A DNA stretch of 35,399 bases from Candidatus Galloscillospira stercoripullorum (GCA_018715695.1 DVLB01000029.1:1-35399); one strand, 5' to 3'. Numbered from the stretch's first letter, positions 13,875-23,418 are shown. Program-made: numbers and translations. Notes: a model not told the origin generated them from the sequence alone.

Positions 13875-15167
13875 TCAGCCCGTGCGCAGGATCTTGCCGT
13901 CGTAGAGGTCCTCCGCCCGGACAATGATCTCGTCACCCGACCGCAGCGCCCGCTTGGTCTCGGCAGTGTTGTCGGGATTCTGGAAGGGGGCGCTCTCCAC
14001 CAGGAAGAAATCCTCCCCCTCAGCCAGGATGGTTACCGGCTTGAACTCGGCCTTGGCCCCCACCATGGCGTACACCCCCGTCTCCTGGTAGGTGATGACC
14101 TCCTCGGTGTCGGGGTCGGTCCGGGTCCGCTGCTCCACCCGCACCGCCTCCTTGGGCACCCGGATGCCGGTAACGCTCTCAAACACCAACTCCACGGTCT
14201 GCCGGCGCAGCAGGGTGGTGTCGGCCAGGCTGCGCGTGGCGGAGAAGACCGCCAGCACCGATCCGTTTTCCGGCTCGCTGAGCCGCTCAATGTCCATGGT
14301 CACCTCCCCCGACCAGTCCCGGGAGAAGCGCAGGGTGATCTGCTCCCCCTCCACCAGGCGGCGGGCCTCCTCCTCGGACAGGGTGCACACGAAGTACCAC
14401 CGGGAGTCGGTGATGAGCTTGCCCACGGCGCTCTCGTCGGCGGCTACCGTCCTTCGGGCGATCTCACCCAGCCCCGAGGGGGTGAGGCTCTCCAGCAGGG
14501 CGGGGGTGAGCAGGCTCTCGTACCCGTCCACCAAGCCGGAGAACACCCCGGAAACCGGGGCGATGACCACCTGGGTATCCCGGCTGGCACTGGCCTGGAG
14601 GGCTGAGATCTGGCTGCGCAGGGAGGAGATGGTCTGCTGAGTGACGGCGACGTCCCCCTCGCCATAGGCAAACTCCCGGCGGTAGATGAGGCTCTTGAGG
14701 TCCAGGGCCTCCTGGGCCACCTCCGTTAAGTCTCCCCGGGCCACGTCGGCGCGCAGATCCACAATGTCCTGGAGGATGTCCTGGGTGAGCTTGGCGCTGG
14801 AGCGCTGGTCCTCGGGCTTGCTCAGGGTGTACTCCATCTGCTCCAGCTGAAGGGAGAGGGCCTGTATCTGGCTGCGCCGCTCCAGGGCGGAGGCATCCTG
14901 GTAGAGGTAGGCCACCCGCTCCCCCTTGGCCACCTTCTCTCCCTCGGCTGGGAGGATGTCGGCGTAGGCGGTCTGGGCGCCCAGGGACTGCTCCTCTCGC
15001 ACCAGGAAGCCGGTGACCTCTATGGCGTCGTCCACCGAGTAGGTGTAGGACACGGTGGTAAAGAGAGGATCGGAGAGGCTGGTCACCGCCGACACCGCCA
15101 GGTAGATCACCACGGCGGCGAAGAGGATGCCCATTACGATTTTATTGACGATCTGGCCTTGTTTCAT
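13875..15167 (-). CDS. HlyD-like membrane-anchored adaptor protein
   Basis: A protein of 430 residues with one N-terminal membrane segment (about 10-28) after a short cytoplasmic MKQGQIVNK. The rest is predicted outside the cell: a barrel-sandwich lipoyl-like start (ADILPAEGEKVAKGERVAYLY), a coiled coil of roughly 110 residues, the return strand VVIAPVSGVFSGLVDGYES, and beta-rich C-terminal domains (GIRVPKEAVRVE, VTILAEGEDFFLV). This is the architecture of HlyD/membrane-fusion adaptors, but no transporter gene adjoins it. It is directly upstream of yggS and sepF in one operon, so a role at the envelope or septum is possible. That role is inference; only the fold is supported. Confidence 0.75.
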   Translation of the reverse strand: MKQGQIVNKIVMGILFAAVVIYLAVSAVTSLSDPLFTTVSYTYSVDDAIEVTGFLVREEQSLGAQTAYADILPAEGEKVAKGERVAYLYQDASALERRSQIQALSLQLEQMEYTLSKPEDQRSSAKLTQDILQDIVDLRADVARGDLTEVAQEALDLKSLIYRREFAYGEGDVAVTQQTISSLRSQISALQASASRDTQVVIAPVSGVFSGLVDGYESLLTPALLESLTPSGLGEIARRTVAADESAVGKLITDSRWYFVCTLSEEEARRLVEGEQITLRFSRDWSGEVTMDIERLSEPENGSVLAVFSATRSLADTTLLRRQTVELVFESVTGIRVPKEAVRVEQRTRTDPDTEEVITYQETGVYAMVGAKAEFKPVTILAEGEDFFLVESAPFQNPDNTAETKRALRSGDEIIVRAEDLYDGKILRTG

Positions 15168-15212
15168 AGGGTGCCGTCCTTTGCTTTTGTACGCCCCGGA
15201 GGGGAGCGCGGG

Positions 15213-15452
15213 TCAGAGGGAAGCCTCGTCCCCCTCCCGCAGGTCCACCGGCTGCTCGGGCACCACGGTGGAGATGGCGTGCTTGTAAATCACCTGCTGC
15301 TTGCCGTCGGTGGTGAGCACTACCACAAAGGGGTCAAAGCCGGTGATCTGCCCCCGGAGCTGGTAGCCGTTGACGAGAAATACCGTCACATTGCGCCGCT
15401 CCTTCCGGGCACGGGTGAGGAAGAGATCCTGCAGATTGGTGTTTTTCGACAT
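15213..15452 (-). CDS. hfq: RNA chaperone Hfq
   Basis: Small Sm-like protein, a hexameric RNA chaperone. The 79-residue product has the Sm1 segment ([41 protein letters not shown]) and the Sm2 motif YKHAIST, close to the canonical YKHAIS. A short acidic tail (LREGDEASL) replaces the long C-terminus of enterobacterial Hfq, as usual in Firmicutes. AAAGGAAT lies 11 bases before the ATG, a rather long spacing. It directly follows miaA, a gene order also found in enterobacteria (mutL-miaA-hfq). Confidence 0.97.
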   Translation of the reverse strand: MSKNTNLQDLFLTRARKERRNVTVFLVNGYQLRGQITGFDPFVVVLTTDGKQQVIYKHAISTVVPEQPVDLREGDEASL

Positions 15453-15501
15453 CTTATGTACATTCCTTTCTCTCTCGGGGGCAACGCCCCGCGGAATGTA
15501 C

Positions 15502-16437
15502 CTATACTAATCCAGATTCTTCCATATATGCTGTCGAATTCTGAAGGGCTCTGGAAAAATCGGGGGTTTCCTCCCAGGTGAGCCACTTCACATCGGGGGT
15601 GCGGCGAAACCAGGTCAGCTGCCGCTTGGCGTACTGCCGGGAGCGGAGCTTGATCTCCTCTGCGGCCTCGGTCACCGTGCGCTCCCCTCTCAGGGCGGAG
15701 ATGAGCTCCTTGTAGCCGATGGCCTGCATGGCGGTGCAGTCTGCCCTCACGCCCCGGTGGAGCAGGCCCTTTACCTCGTCCACAAGGCCCCGGTCCATCA
15801 TCTCGTCCACCCGCCGGTCAATGCGCGTCCACATGTCCGCCCGGCGCTCAAAGGTGAGGCCGAGGCGCACGGCGTCATACCGGGGCGGGAGGGCAGCGGT
15901 GCGCGCGTCGTGGTCGGTGATGGTCTCGCCGGTCTCGTGCCAGACCTCCAGGGCCCGGAGGATGCGCTTTTCGTCCGACAGGTGGAGCCGCTGGGCCCGC
16001 TGGGGGTCGATGCGGGAGAGCTCGTCGTAGAGGGGCGCGATACCCTCCCGCTCAAGCCGCTCCTGGAGCCGGGCGCGCCACACGCCGGTGAAGGGGGCGA
16101 ACTCCCGTCCGGAGACCAGAGCGTCAATGTAGAGCCCCGTGCCCCCCACCACCATGGGCAGCTTGCCCCGCGCCAGGATGTCCTCCACCTGGGCGGAGGC
16201 CTCGGAGACGTAGCGGCCCACGGAGTAGTTTTCCGCCGGGTCGGCCACGTCGATCATGTGGTGGGGCACGCCCCGCATCTCCTCCGCCGTTGGCTTGGCG
16301 GTGCCGATGTCCATATGGCGGTAGACCTGCATGGAGTCGGCGGAGACCACCTCTCCGCCATACCGCTCCGCCAGGGCCACCCCCAGGGCGGTCTTGCCCG
16401 AGGCGGTGGGTCCGCAGATGACCAGTATCTTGGGCAC
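15502..16437 (-). CDS. miaA: tRNA dimethylallyltransferase
   Basis: Adds a dimethylallyl group to A37 of tRNAs that read UNN codons; MiaB, encoded at 21935, completes the 2-methylthio modification. GTG 16437 (VPKILVICG) is chosen since AAGGAGGGG lies seven bases upstream; an upstream GTG at 16464 overlapping the mutL stop has no binding site. Seen: P-loop [11 protein letters not shown] (about 8-18), [29 protein letters not shown], and the tRNA-binding [13 protein letters not shown] motif. The length of 311 residues is normal. Confidence 0.96.
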   Translation of the reverse strand: MPKILVICGPTASGKTALGVALAERYGGEVVSADSMQVYRHMDIGTAKPTAEEMRGVPHHMIDVADPAENYSVGRYVSEASAQVEDILARGKLPMVVGGTGLYIDALVSGREFAPFTGVWRARLQERLEREGIAPLYDELSRIDPQRAQRLHLSDEKRILRALEVWHETGETITDHDARTAALPPRYDAVRLGLTFERRADMWTRIDRRVDEMMDRGLVDEVKGLLHRGVRADCTAMQAIGYKELISALRGERTVTEAAEEIKLRSRQYAKRQLTWFRRTPDVKWLTWEETPDFSRALQNSTAYMEESGLV

Positions 16438-16460
16438 GGCGTCCCCTCCTTCCTTGGCTG

Positions 16461-18470
16461 TCACGTCCGCTTGAACTGCTTTTCCAGCTCGGAGCGCGTA
16501 AGCTCGATGGCCACCGGCCGACCGTGGGGGCAGTATTTCACCGCTCCCGACAGCACCGCCGCGGCCACCTTCTCCAGTTCCTCGGGGCCGTTTTTCTGTC
16601 CACCCTTGATGGCCGCCTTGCAGGCTATGGTGTGCAGCAGCTCGTCCCGGGCTCCCGCCGGGTCGGCCCGGCCGGTGGTGAGGAGCTGAGCAGCGATCTG
16701 GACCAGGGTGGCCTCGGCGTCTCCCGGGTCCACGTCGTCAGGCACGGCGCGCACCATCAGGGTGCCGCCGCCGAAGTCCTCCACCTCAAAGCCAAACTCG
16801 GCTAGCAGCGGCAGGTTCTCCAGCAGCGCCGCCCCCTCCTCTGCCGGAGGGGTGAACACCGCCGGGGCGAGCAGAGGCTGCACCATGGGCCTGTACCCCT
16901 GGCTCTTGAGCCGGTCGAAATTCATCCGCTCATGGGCGGCGTGCTTGTCGATGAGCAGGGCCTTGTCCCCCTGCTCCACAATGATGTAGGTGCGGAAGAG
17001 CTCCCCTGCCACCCGCCAGGGGACCTCCGCCGCCGGAGGGGCGGGGACTTCCCGGGGTGCGGGGATGGTCTCCGGAGCGGAAACCGCCGCGGCTGCGGGG
17101 GTCACCGCCGGAAAGCGCTCCGCCGCCGGGGCGGGCTGATGAACGGGAGCGGGGATAGTCTCCCGGGCAGGCTTTATAACGGGGGCCGCCTGCGGGGCGG
17201 GGACTTCCACCGAGGCGCTCTTCGCCGCCGGGGCAGGGGAGGGGATGTTGGGCCGGGGGCTCTCCCGCCGGACGGGCGGGGCCCACGCGCCTTTCCCCGT
17301 TCCCTCCGTTTCCCGGGAAAGAGGCCGGGCAGCGGCAGGGCGGGGGCTTGTGAAATCGCGCACGGTCAGAGCGCCGCCCTCACGGTATTGCTCCGCCGTC
17401 ATGGTGCGGAAGGTGGTCTGGTTGGGGGTGACGGTGTCGTGGGAAGGGGCGGGGGTCTTCAGCTCCGGGCGCACCCGGCTCCCGTCTCCCTCCAGGGCGG
17501 ACTTGACGGCGTAATACACCGTGTCGAATACCCGCCGCTCGCTGCCGAACTTGACCTCCTGCTTGGTGGGGTGGACATTCACGTCTACGGCGCTGAGGCG
17601 GCAGGTGAGGTAGAGCACGCAGCCGGGGAAGCGGCCCACCATCTTCTGGTTTTTATAGGCCTCCTCCAGGGCGGCCATCATGGTGCGGCTCTTGACGCAG
17701 CGGCCGTTGACAAAGAAGAGCTGATAACCCCGGGTACCCCGGCAGCAGGCGGGCAGAGAGGCAAAGCCCTCCACGCTCATCTCCTCTCCGGTGCCGCTCA
17801 CCGACAGCATGCCCAGGGCGATCTCCCGGCCCAGCACGGCGTACACGGCGCTGCGCGAGAGTCCATCGCCGGGGGTGAGCAGCTCCTGCCTGCCGTCCCG
17901 GATGAACTTCACCGACACCTCGGGATGGCTCAGGGCGATGCGCTGCACGGCGGCAAAGACGGCGGCCCCCTCGGCGGCGTCCTTCTTCATGAACTTGAGC
18001 CGGGCGGGGGTGTTGTAGAAGAGGTCCCGCACCACCATGGTGGTGCCCTTGGGGCAGCCCGCCTCCTCCCGGCTCACCACCACGCCTCCCTCCAGGGAGA
18101 GGGCGGTGCCCAGGGCGAGCTCCGCCGGACGGGTGAGCAGCTCAAGGCGGCTCACGGCGGCGATGGCGGCCAGTGCCTCTCCCCGGAAGCCCAGGGTGCC
18201 GATGGCCTCCAGATCGTACTCCGAGCGGACCTTGCTGGTGGCGTGGCGGAGGAAGGCGGTCTCGGCGTCCTGGGGTTCGATGCCGCAGCCGTCGTCGGTG
18301 ACCCGAATGAGGGACATGCCCCCATGCTGGATCTCCACGGTGACGGCGCCGGCTCCGGCGTCGATGGCGTTTTCCATCAGCTCCTTGACCACGCTGGCGG
18401 GCCGCTCCACGACTTCACCGGCGGCGATGAGATCGGCCACATGAGGATCGAGCTGTTGAATATGAGGCAT
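16461..18470 (-). CDS. mutL: DNA mismatch repair protein MutL
   Basis: Mismatch-repair ATPase that couples MutS recognition to strand incision. The GHKL ATPase domain (about 1-330) shows ELMENAIDAGA with catalytic Glu33, DDGCGI and GTLGFRGEAL (91-100). A long Pro/Ala-rich linker (about 335-465) precedes the C-terminal dimerisation/endonuclease domain. There the metal-site motif usually written DQHA-x2-E-x4-E reads DKHAAHERMNFD, while ACKAAIKGG and CPHGRP are intact, so nicking activity is likely but with two substitutions. Length is 669 residues. miaA follows after 23 bases. No mutH is expected or seen. Confidence 0.96.
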   Translation of the reverse strand: MPHIQQLDPHVADLIAAGEVVERPASVVKELMENAIDAGAGAVTVEIQHGGMSLIRVTDDGCGIEPQDAETAFLRHATSKVRSEYDLEAIGTLGFRGEALAAIAAVSRLELLTRPAELALGTALSLEGGVVVSREEAGCPKGTTMVVRDLFYNTPARLKFMKKDAAEGAAVFAAVQRIALSHPEVSVKFIRDGRQELLTPGDGLSRSAVYAVLGREIALGMLSVSGTGEEMSVEGFASLPACCRGTRGYQLFFVNGRCVKSRTMMAALEEAYKNQKMVGRFPGCVLYLTCRLSAVDVNVHPTKQEVKFGSERRVFDTVYYAVKSALEGDGSRVRPELKTPAPSHDTVTPNQTTFRTMTAEQYREGGALTVRDFTSPRPAAARPLSRETEGTGKGAWAPPVRRESPRPNIPSPAPAAKSASVEVPAPQAAPVIKPARETIPAPVHQPAPAAERFPAVTPAAAAVSAPETIPAPREVPAPPAAEVPWRVAGELFRTYIIVEQGDKALLIDKHAAHERMNFDRLKSQGYRPMVQPLLAPAVFTPPAEEGAALLENLPLLAEFGFEVEDFGGGTLMVRAVPDDVDPGDAEATLVQIAAQLLTTGRADPAGARDELLHTIACKAAIKGGQKNGPEELEKVAAAVLSGAVKYCPHGRPVAIELTRSELEKQFKRT

Positions 18471-18499
18471 AGCACAAACTCCTTTCGTGCCTTGGGTCC

Positions 18500-19198
18500 T
18501 CAGTAGATCATGAGCAGCAGCTGCAGTCCATTGAGGAGCACATGGAGCACCACCGCGCCCCAGATAGACCCTCCGTTATCGTAGCACCAGGTGAGGCCCA
18601 GGGACAGGGGCAGATATTGAACGGCCAGCACCAGGTAGCGCAGGTCCACCCCCGTGGGCTGGAACACATACTGCCACACACAGGCCAGGGCGTAAAAAAT
18701 CACCGTCACCACGTAGGCAAGGGGCCTTGAGTAGCGCCGCAGGCTGCCGAAGACCAGGCCTCGGAAGAGCACCTCCTCCACCACCGGCATGAGCAGCAGC
18801 ACCACCAGCAGCGTGGCCGTGGGGGAGAGGCGCAGCTCCATGGGCCAGTCGTAGAAGGCGGGGTTGACCACCGGATAGGGCAGCAGGGTAGTGAGGAAGT
18901 AGAGCGCGCCGCCCCCCGCAAGGCCCGTGACAATGGCGAAGAGATTCTCGGGCAGCCAGTCCAGCAGCAGGGAGAAGGCGTGGCGCAGGAAGCTCCAGAA
19001 CACCAGCACCGTCAGCACGAAGAGCAGGGAGTAGTAGAGCAGGTTACTCTCGGCCACCAGGGGCTCGGCGTCTCCGGAGAGAAAGCGCTGCAGGGAGCCC
19101 ATGAGCCGGGGGAACACCAGGATATAAAGGGCAAAAAAGACCCAGCCCCGGTTGCGCTCCGATGCGGTCATCTGGGGCCGCCACTGGTTGTTGTGCAT
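18500..19198 (-). CDS. CPBP-family intramembrane protease-like protein
   Basis: Membrane protein of 232 residues with about six hydrophobic segments. It belongs to the CPBP (CAAX protease and bacteriocin-processing, Abi) family. Motif 1 EEVLFRG is present (Glu141, Glu142, Arg146), and the last motif appears as LHVLLNG. The middle motif, normally Phe-x3-His, reads FYALACVWQ with no His, so catalytic activity is uncertain. ATG 19198 follows AAAGGAGG. It lies between mutS and mutL and may have its own promoter inside the mutS end. Family members process prenylated proteins or peptides, or act as scaffolds; nothing indicates the partner here. Confidence 0.82.
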   Translation of the reverse strand: MHNNQWRPQMTASERNRGWVFFALYILVFPRLMGSLQRFLSGDAEPLVAESNLLYYSLLFVLTVLVFWSFLRHAFSLLLDWLPENLFAIVTGLAGGGALYFLTTLLPYPVVNPAFYDWPMELRLSPTATLLVVLLLMPVVEEVLFRGLVFGSLRRYSRPLAYVVTVIFYALACVWQYVFQPTGVDLRYLVLAVQYLPLSLGLTWCYDNGGSIWGAVVLHVLLNGLQLLLMIY

Positions 19199-19251
19199 GG
19201 GTACACGCCTCCTTTCCCGTTGCGTTTCTCCGTTCAGGATGTCATCTTATC

Positions 19252-19280
19252 ATTGTATCACAGCTTATTCTTGAGCTCAA
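19252..19280 (-). promoter_or_regulatory. possible promoter for the CPBP gene
   Basis: -35 TTGAGC, 17-base spacer and -10 TACAAT overlap the last codons of mutS, about 50 bases before the CPBP start. It is near consensus but unverified. Confidence 0.4.
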
Positions 19281-21858
19281 AGAGGAAATTGAGGGCCTCG
19301 ATGGGGGTAAGGGTGTTCACGTCCGTCCGGCGCAGCATCTCAATCACCTGCCCGGCCCCCATATCCAGCAGGGAGACCTGGCCCTCCTCCCGCCCGGCGC
19401 CGGGGGCGGGAGTCGGGGCGGCGCCGGAGCACTCCAGCTCAGAAAGGATCTCCCGGGCGCGCTGGATGACCCGCTCGGGCACCCCAGAGAGCTTGGCCAC
19501 CTCAATGCCGTAGCTGGCCTCGGCGCTGCCGGGGACGATCTTGCGCAGGAAGGTGATGGTATCTCCCCGCTTCTTGCAGGCGATGTTGAAGTTCTCCACC
19601 CCTTCCAGCACCCCCTCCATGACGGTAAGCTCATGGTAGTGGGTGGCGAAGAGGGTCTTGCACCCCAGTTTCTTCTTGTCGGCACAGTATTCCAGCACCG
19701 CCCGGGCGATGGACATGCCGTCGTAGGTGCTGGTGCCCCGGCCGATCTCGTCCAGGATGAGCAGGCTCTTGGCGGTGGCGTTTTTGAGCAGCTCGGCCAC
19801 CTCGGTCATCTCCACCATGAAGGTGGACTGGCCGGCGGCAAGGTCGTCGCTGGCGCCGATGCGGGTGAACACCCGGTCCACCACCCCCACATGGGCGGAT
19901 CTGGCCGGGACGAAGGAGCCCATCTGGGCCATGAGCACGATGAGGGCCACCTGACGCATATAGGTGCTCTTGCCCGCCATGTTGGGGCCCGTGATGATGG
20001 AGACGAGATGCTCCCCGCCGTCCATATGGGTGTCGTTGGGGACGAAGAGGCTCCCCTTGAGAGTCTTTTCCACCACCGGATGGCGGCCGTCGGTGATCTC
20101 CAGGGCGTCGGAGAGGTCCACCTGGGGCATGCAGTAGTTCCCGTCGGCGGCCACGGCGGCAAAGGAGGAGAGCACATCGGTCTGGGCCACGGCGGCGGCG
20201 GTACGCTGGATGTCTCCCACCCGGGCGGCGGCGGCCTCCCGTACGGCGCAGAAGAGCTGGTACTCCAGGGCCACCACCTTGTCCTGGGCCGAGAGGATCT
20301 CATGCTCCAGATCCTTGAGCTCACTGGTGATGTACCGCTCGCAGTTTGCCAGGGTCTGCTTGCGGATATAGGTGTCGGGCACCTGGTCGTAGTAGGATTT
20401 GGACACCTCTATGTAGTAGCCGAAGACCTTGTTGTAGCCCACCTTCAGGCTCTTGATGCCGGTGCGCTCCTTCTCCTGGGCCTCGATGGCGGCCACCAGG
20501 CCCTTGCCATTTTGCAGGATGCCCCGCAGCCGGTCCACCTCGGCGTTATAGCCCGAGCGGATGAAGCCGCCCTCCCGCACGGAGAAGGGGGGCTCGTCCA
20601 CCAGGGCGGCGGTGATCTGGCCGCGCAGCTCCTCCAGGTCATCCAGTTCCTGGCAGAGGCCGGTAAGCAGGGTGGAGGGGAAGGGGGAGAGCAGCTCCCT
20701 CAGCCGGGGCACCTTGCCAAGGCCTACGGCCAGGGCCACCAGGTCCCGGCCGCCGGCGGTGCCGTAGACAATACGGGCGATAAGCCGCTCCAGGTCGGTG
20801 ATCTCCCCCAGGCAAAGCCGGATCTCCTCCCGGGCAATGGCGTCTCCCACCAGGTCGGCCACCGCGCCCAGGCGCTTATTGATGCGCACGGGGGAGAGCA
20901 GGGGCCGCTCGATCCAGGTGCGGATGAGCCGGTGGCCCATGGCGGTCTTGGTCTTGTCCAGCACCCAGAGAAGGCTCCCCTTCTTCTCTCCCGAGCGCAT
21001 GGTCTCGGTGAGCTCCAGGTTGCGCATCGCGCTCCAGTCCAGCTCCATGAACGCGCCCGTGGTGTAATAATTCACGGTGGAGAGGTGGCCGAGGTCGGTC
21101 TTCTGGGTCTCGTAGAGATAGGAGAGAAGTCCCCCCAGGCAGCGCACCGCCGCCTCGTCCCCGGCCGGCAGGGTATCAAGCCCAGACTTGAACTGTCCCT
21201 CCACCCGCTGCCGGGAAGCGGCCAGGTCGTAGCGCTCCTCGCCCCCCCGCTCGCAGCGGCAGCTCAGCCGCTCCTCCAGAAAGGCGCGCAGGGCATCGTC
21301 GTTCCAGGCCTCCTCCGAGAGTACCGCCTCCCGGGGAGAAAAGCGGGTCAGCTCGTTTTGCAGGTGCTCGCCCCCCTCCCGCTGGGGGAAGGAGGTCACC
21401 GACACCTCCCCGGTGGAGATGTCGCAAAAGCACACCGCGCACCCGGATTGCCCGCTGCACACCGAGCAGATGAAGTTGTTGCGCCCCTCCTCCAGCATGG
21501 TCTCTCCCATGACCGTGCCGGGGGTGATGATGCGGATGATGTCCCGGTCCACCAGGCCCTTGGCCGTGGCCGGGTCTTCCATCTGCTCGCAGATGGCTAC
21601 CTTGTAGCCCTTGGCGATGAGCCGGGCGATATAGGCCTCGGCGCTGTGGTAGGGCACCCCGCACATGGGGGTCTGCTCCTCCTTGGGCTTGCTCCGGTCC
21701 CGGGTGGTGAGGGTCAGGTCCAGCTCGGACGCGGCGGTCTTGGCGTCCTCCAGGAACATCTCGTAAAAGTCACCCAGGCGGAAAAACAGGATACAGTCCG
21801 GGTGGAGCTCCTTCATGCGCAGGTATTGACGCATCATGGGCGTGGCCTCAGCGGGCAT
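19258..21858 (-). CDS. mutS: DNA mismatch repair protein MutS
   Basis: Mismatch-recognition ATPase. Seen in 866 residues: the mismatch-reading motif GDFYEMF with Phe31 and Glu33, clamp and core domains, Walker A GPNMAGKSTYMRQ, DEIGRGTSTYDG, and FATHYHEL. The C-terminus ends in a short helical tail (TPIEALNFLFELKNKL). The N-terminal MMRQYLRMK and mismatch residues mark MutS1, not MutS2. ATG 21858 follows AAAGGGGGG. It sits upstream of the CPBP gene and mutL on the same strand, and after miaB. Confidence 0.97.
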   Translation of the reverse strand: MPAEATPMMRQYLRMKELHPDCILFFRLGDFYEMFLEDAKTAASELDLTLTTRDRSKPKEEQTPMCGVPYHSAEAYIARLIAKGYKVAICEQMEDPATAKGLVDRDIIRIITPGTVMGETMLEEGRNNFICSVCSGQSGCAVCFCDISTGEVSVTSFPQREGGEHLQNELTRFSPREAVLSEEAWNDDALRAFLEERLSCRCERGGEERYDLAASRQRVEGQFKSGLDTLPAGDEAAVRCLGGLLSYLYETQKTDLGHLSTVNYYTTGAFMELDWSAMRNLELTETMRSGEKKGSLLWVLDKTKTAMGHRLIRTWIERPLLSPVRINKRLGAVADLVGDAIAREEIRLCLGEITDLERLIARIVYGTAGGRDLVALAVGLGKVPRLRELLSPFPSTLLTGLCQELDDLEELRGQITAALVDEPPFSVREGGFIRSGYNAEVDRLRGILQNGKGLVAAIEAQEKERTGIKSLKVGYNKVFGYYIEVSKSYYDQVPDTYIRKQTLANCERYITSELKDLEHEILSAQDKVVALEYQLFCAVREAAAARVGDIQRTAAAVAQTDVLSSFAAVAADGNYCMPQVDLSDALEITDGRHPVVEKTLKGSLFVPNDTHMDGGEHLVSIITGPNMAGKSTYMRQVALIVLMAQMGSFVPARSAHVGVVDRVFTRIGASDDLAAGQSTFMVEMTEVAELLKNATAKSLLILDEIGRGTSTYDGMSIARAVLEYCADKKKLGCKTLFATHYHELTVMEGVLEGVENFNIACKKRGDTITFLRKIVPGSAEASYGIEVAKLSGVPERVIQRAREILSELECSGAAPTPAPGAGREEGQVSLLDMGAGQVIEMLRRTDVNTLTPIEALNFLFELKNKL

Positions 21859-21934
21859 GGCGCGCCCCCCTTTCTCTTTGCGTTTGGATCGCGCTTTATG
21901 ATTCGCGCCTGGGGCGCGAACTGCGCGAGGCCGT

Positions 21935-23350
21935 TTACTCCGCCGGCTCTCCGAAGAGGGCCCAGGTGGAGCAGTCGGTGATCTTCAGGTTGTGGTAGCC
22001 GCCGATGAGAGACTCGTCCCCGGTGAAGTGGACCAGCCGCCCTCCGGCGGTGCGGGCGGTAAGGTTGTTGCGCACATCGTCGCTGCGCCCGTCCACCAGG
22101 CAACGTACCGTCTTGCCCACATAGGCCCGGTGCTTTTTCAGGGAGATCTCGTTCTGGAGGTCCACCAGGCGCTGGAAATTGGCCTGCTTTTCCTCCTTGC
22201 CCATAGGATCGGGCAGGCTGGCGGCGGGGGTGCCCTTCCGGGGAGAGTAGATAAAGGTGAAGAGAGCGTCGAACTCCACCTCCCGGAGAAGGGAGAGGGT
22301 GTCCTCAAACTCCTCGGTGGTCTCCCCGGGGAAGCCCACGATCACGTCGCTGGTGAGCACAATGTCCGGAATACGCGCCCGCAGGGCGCGCACCTTCTCC
22401 AGGTAAGCTTCCCGGGTGTAGCCCCGGTTCATGGCCCGGAGCACCCGGTCGTTGCCCGCCTGGAAGGGCAGGTGGATGACGGGGGCCACCTTCTCACACT
22501 GCGCCATGGCGTCGAAAAGGCGCTCTGTGGCGTCCTTGGGGTGGCTGGTCATGAAGCGGATGAGAAAGTCCCCGGGCACGGCGTTCACCCGGCGCAAAAG
22601 CTCGGCAAAGTCCACCCCTTCAGAGAGGTCCTTGCCGTAGGAGTTGACGTTCTGGCCCAGAAGGGTGATCTCTTTGTAGCCCTGGGCGGCGAGCTCGGCC
22701 ACCTCCCGCAGGATGTCCGCCGAGGCGCGGCTGCGCTCCCGGCCCCGGACGTAGGGCACGATGCAGTAGGAGCAGAAGTTGTTGCACCCGTACATGATGG
22801 ACACCCAGGCCTTCACGCCCCCCTGGCGCACCACCGGGATCCCCTCGGCGATATTGCCCGGGTCGTCGGCGGTTTCAAAGACCCGGCCCCGGCGGGTATA
22901 GATGCGCCAGAGCAGCTCGGGGAACTTCCACAGGGCCTGAGGTCCGAAGACCAGGTCCACATGGCGGTAGGAATTGCGCAGCTTGTCCACGTTGTGGGGC
23001 TCCTGAGCCATGCAGCCGCACAGACAGATGATCTGGCCGGGCTTTCTCCGCTTGGTGTGGACCAGGGCCCCCACGTTGCCCAGCACCCGCTGTTCGGCGT
23101 GCTCCCGGATGGCGCAGGTGTTGATGACGATGACGTCGGCCTCCTCCTCCCGGTCAGTGAAGGTAAAGCCCATGGCCCGGAGGTAGCCCCGGATGCGCTC
23201 GGAATCGGCCTCGTTTTGCTGGCAGCCGTAGGTATCCACAAAAGCCGCCGGCGCGGCGGCCCTGGCGGCATTCATCTCCGCGATACGCCCGCACAGTTCC
23301 ATCTGGCGGGCCACCTCCTCGGGGGAGATGCGGGTGGTGACTCGGTTCAA
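21935..23350 (-). CDS. miaB: tRNA-2-methylthio-N6-dimethylallyladenosine synthase
   Basis: Radical-SAM methylthiotransferase that adds a methylthio group to i6A37 made by MiaA. TTG 23350 (LNRVTTRISPEEV) is chosen because GGGAGGAAG lies about seven bases upstream; 471 residues is normal. Seen: N-terminal UPF0004 domain with VDTYGCQQNEADSERI and further cysteines (NTCAIRE, CGCMAQ) that hold the auxiliary Fe-S cluster; radical-SAM motif YGCNNFCSYC; and a C-terminal TRAM domain (VGKTVRCLVDGRSDD). The TYGCQ and NTCAIRE forms fit MiaB rather than RimO or MtaB. A promoter lies just upstream, back to back with that of the racemase-like gene. Confidence 0.95.
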   Translation of the reverse strand: MNRVTTRISPEEVARQMELCGRIAEMNAARAAAPAAFVDTYGCQQNEADSERIRGYLRAMGFTFTDREEEADVIVINTCAIREHAEQRVLGNVGALVHTKRRKPGQIICLCGCMAQEPHNVDKLRNSYRHVDLVFGPQALWKFPELLWRIYTRRGRVFETADDPGNIAEGIPVVRQGGVKAWVSIMYGCNNFCSYCIVPYVRGRERSRASADILREVAELAAQGYKEITLLGQNVNSYGKDLSEGVDFAELLRRVNAVPGDFLIRFMTSHPKDATERLFDAMAQCEKVAPVIHLPFQAGNDRVLRAMNRGYTREAYLEKVRALRARIPDIVLTSDVIVGFPGETTEEFEDTLSLLREVEFDALFTFIYSPRKGTPAASLPDPMGKEEKQANFQRLVDLQNEISLKKHRAYVGKTVRCLVDGRSDDVRNNLTARTAGGRLVHFTGDESLIGGYHNLKITDCSTWALFGEPAE

Positions 23351-23385
23351 ATTACTTCCTCCCGACAAATACTGATAGATAATAA

Positions 23386-23414
23386 ATTGTACCACTTTTC
23401 CGCCCCGGACACAA
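23386..23414 (-). promoter_or_regulatory. possible promoter for miaB
   Basis: -10 TACAAT with a weak -35 TTGTGT at 17-base spacing, about 40 bases upstream of the miaB start. The -10 is good, the -35 poor. Confidence 0.45.
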
Positions 23415-23418
23415 GGGT

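Noticed and set aside
21859-21934. Terminator between miaB and mutS
   Set aside because: An inverted repeat (TTCGCGC-loop-GCGCGAA) is present but no T-run follows, so miaB and mutS may be co-transcribed.
19162-21981. Open frame of 939 codons on the + strand across mutS
   Set aside because: Antisense shadow of mutS; composition artefact.
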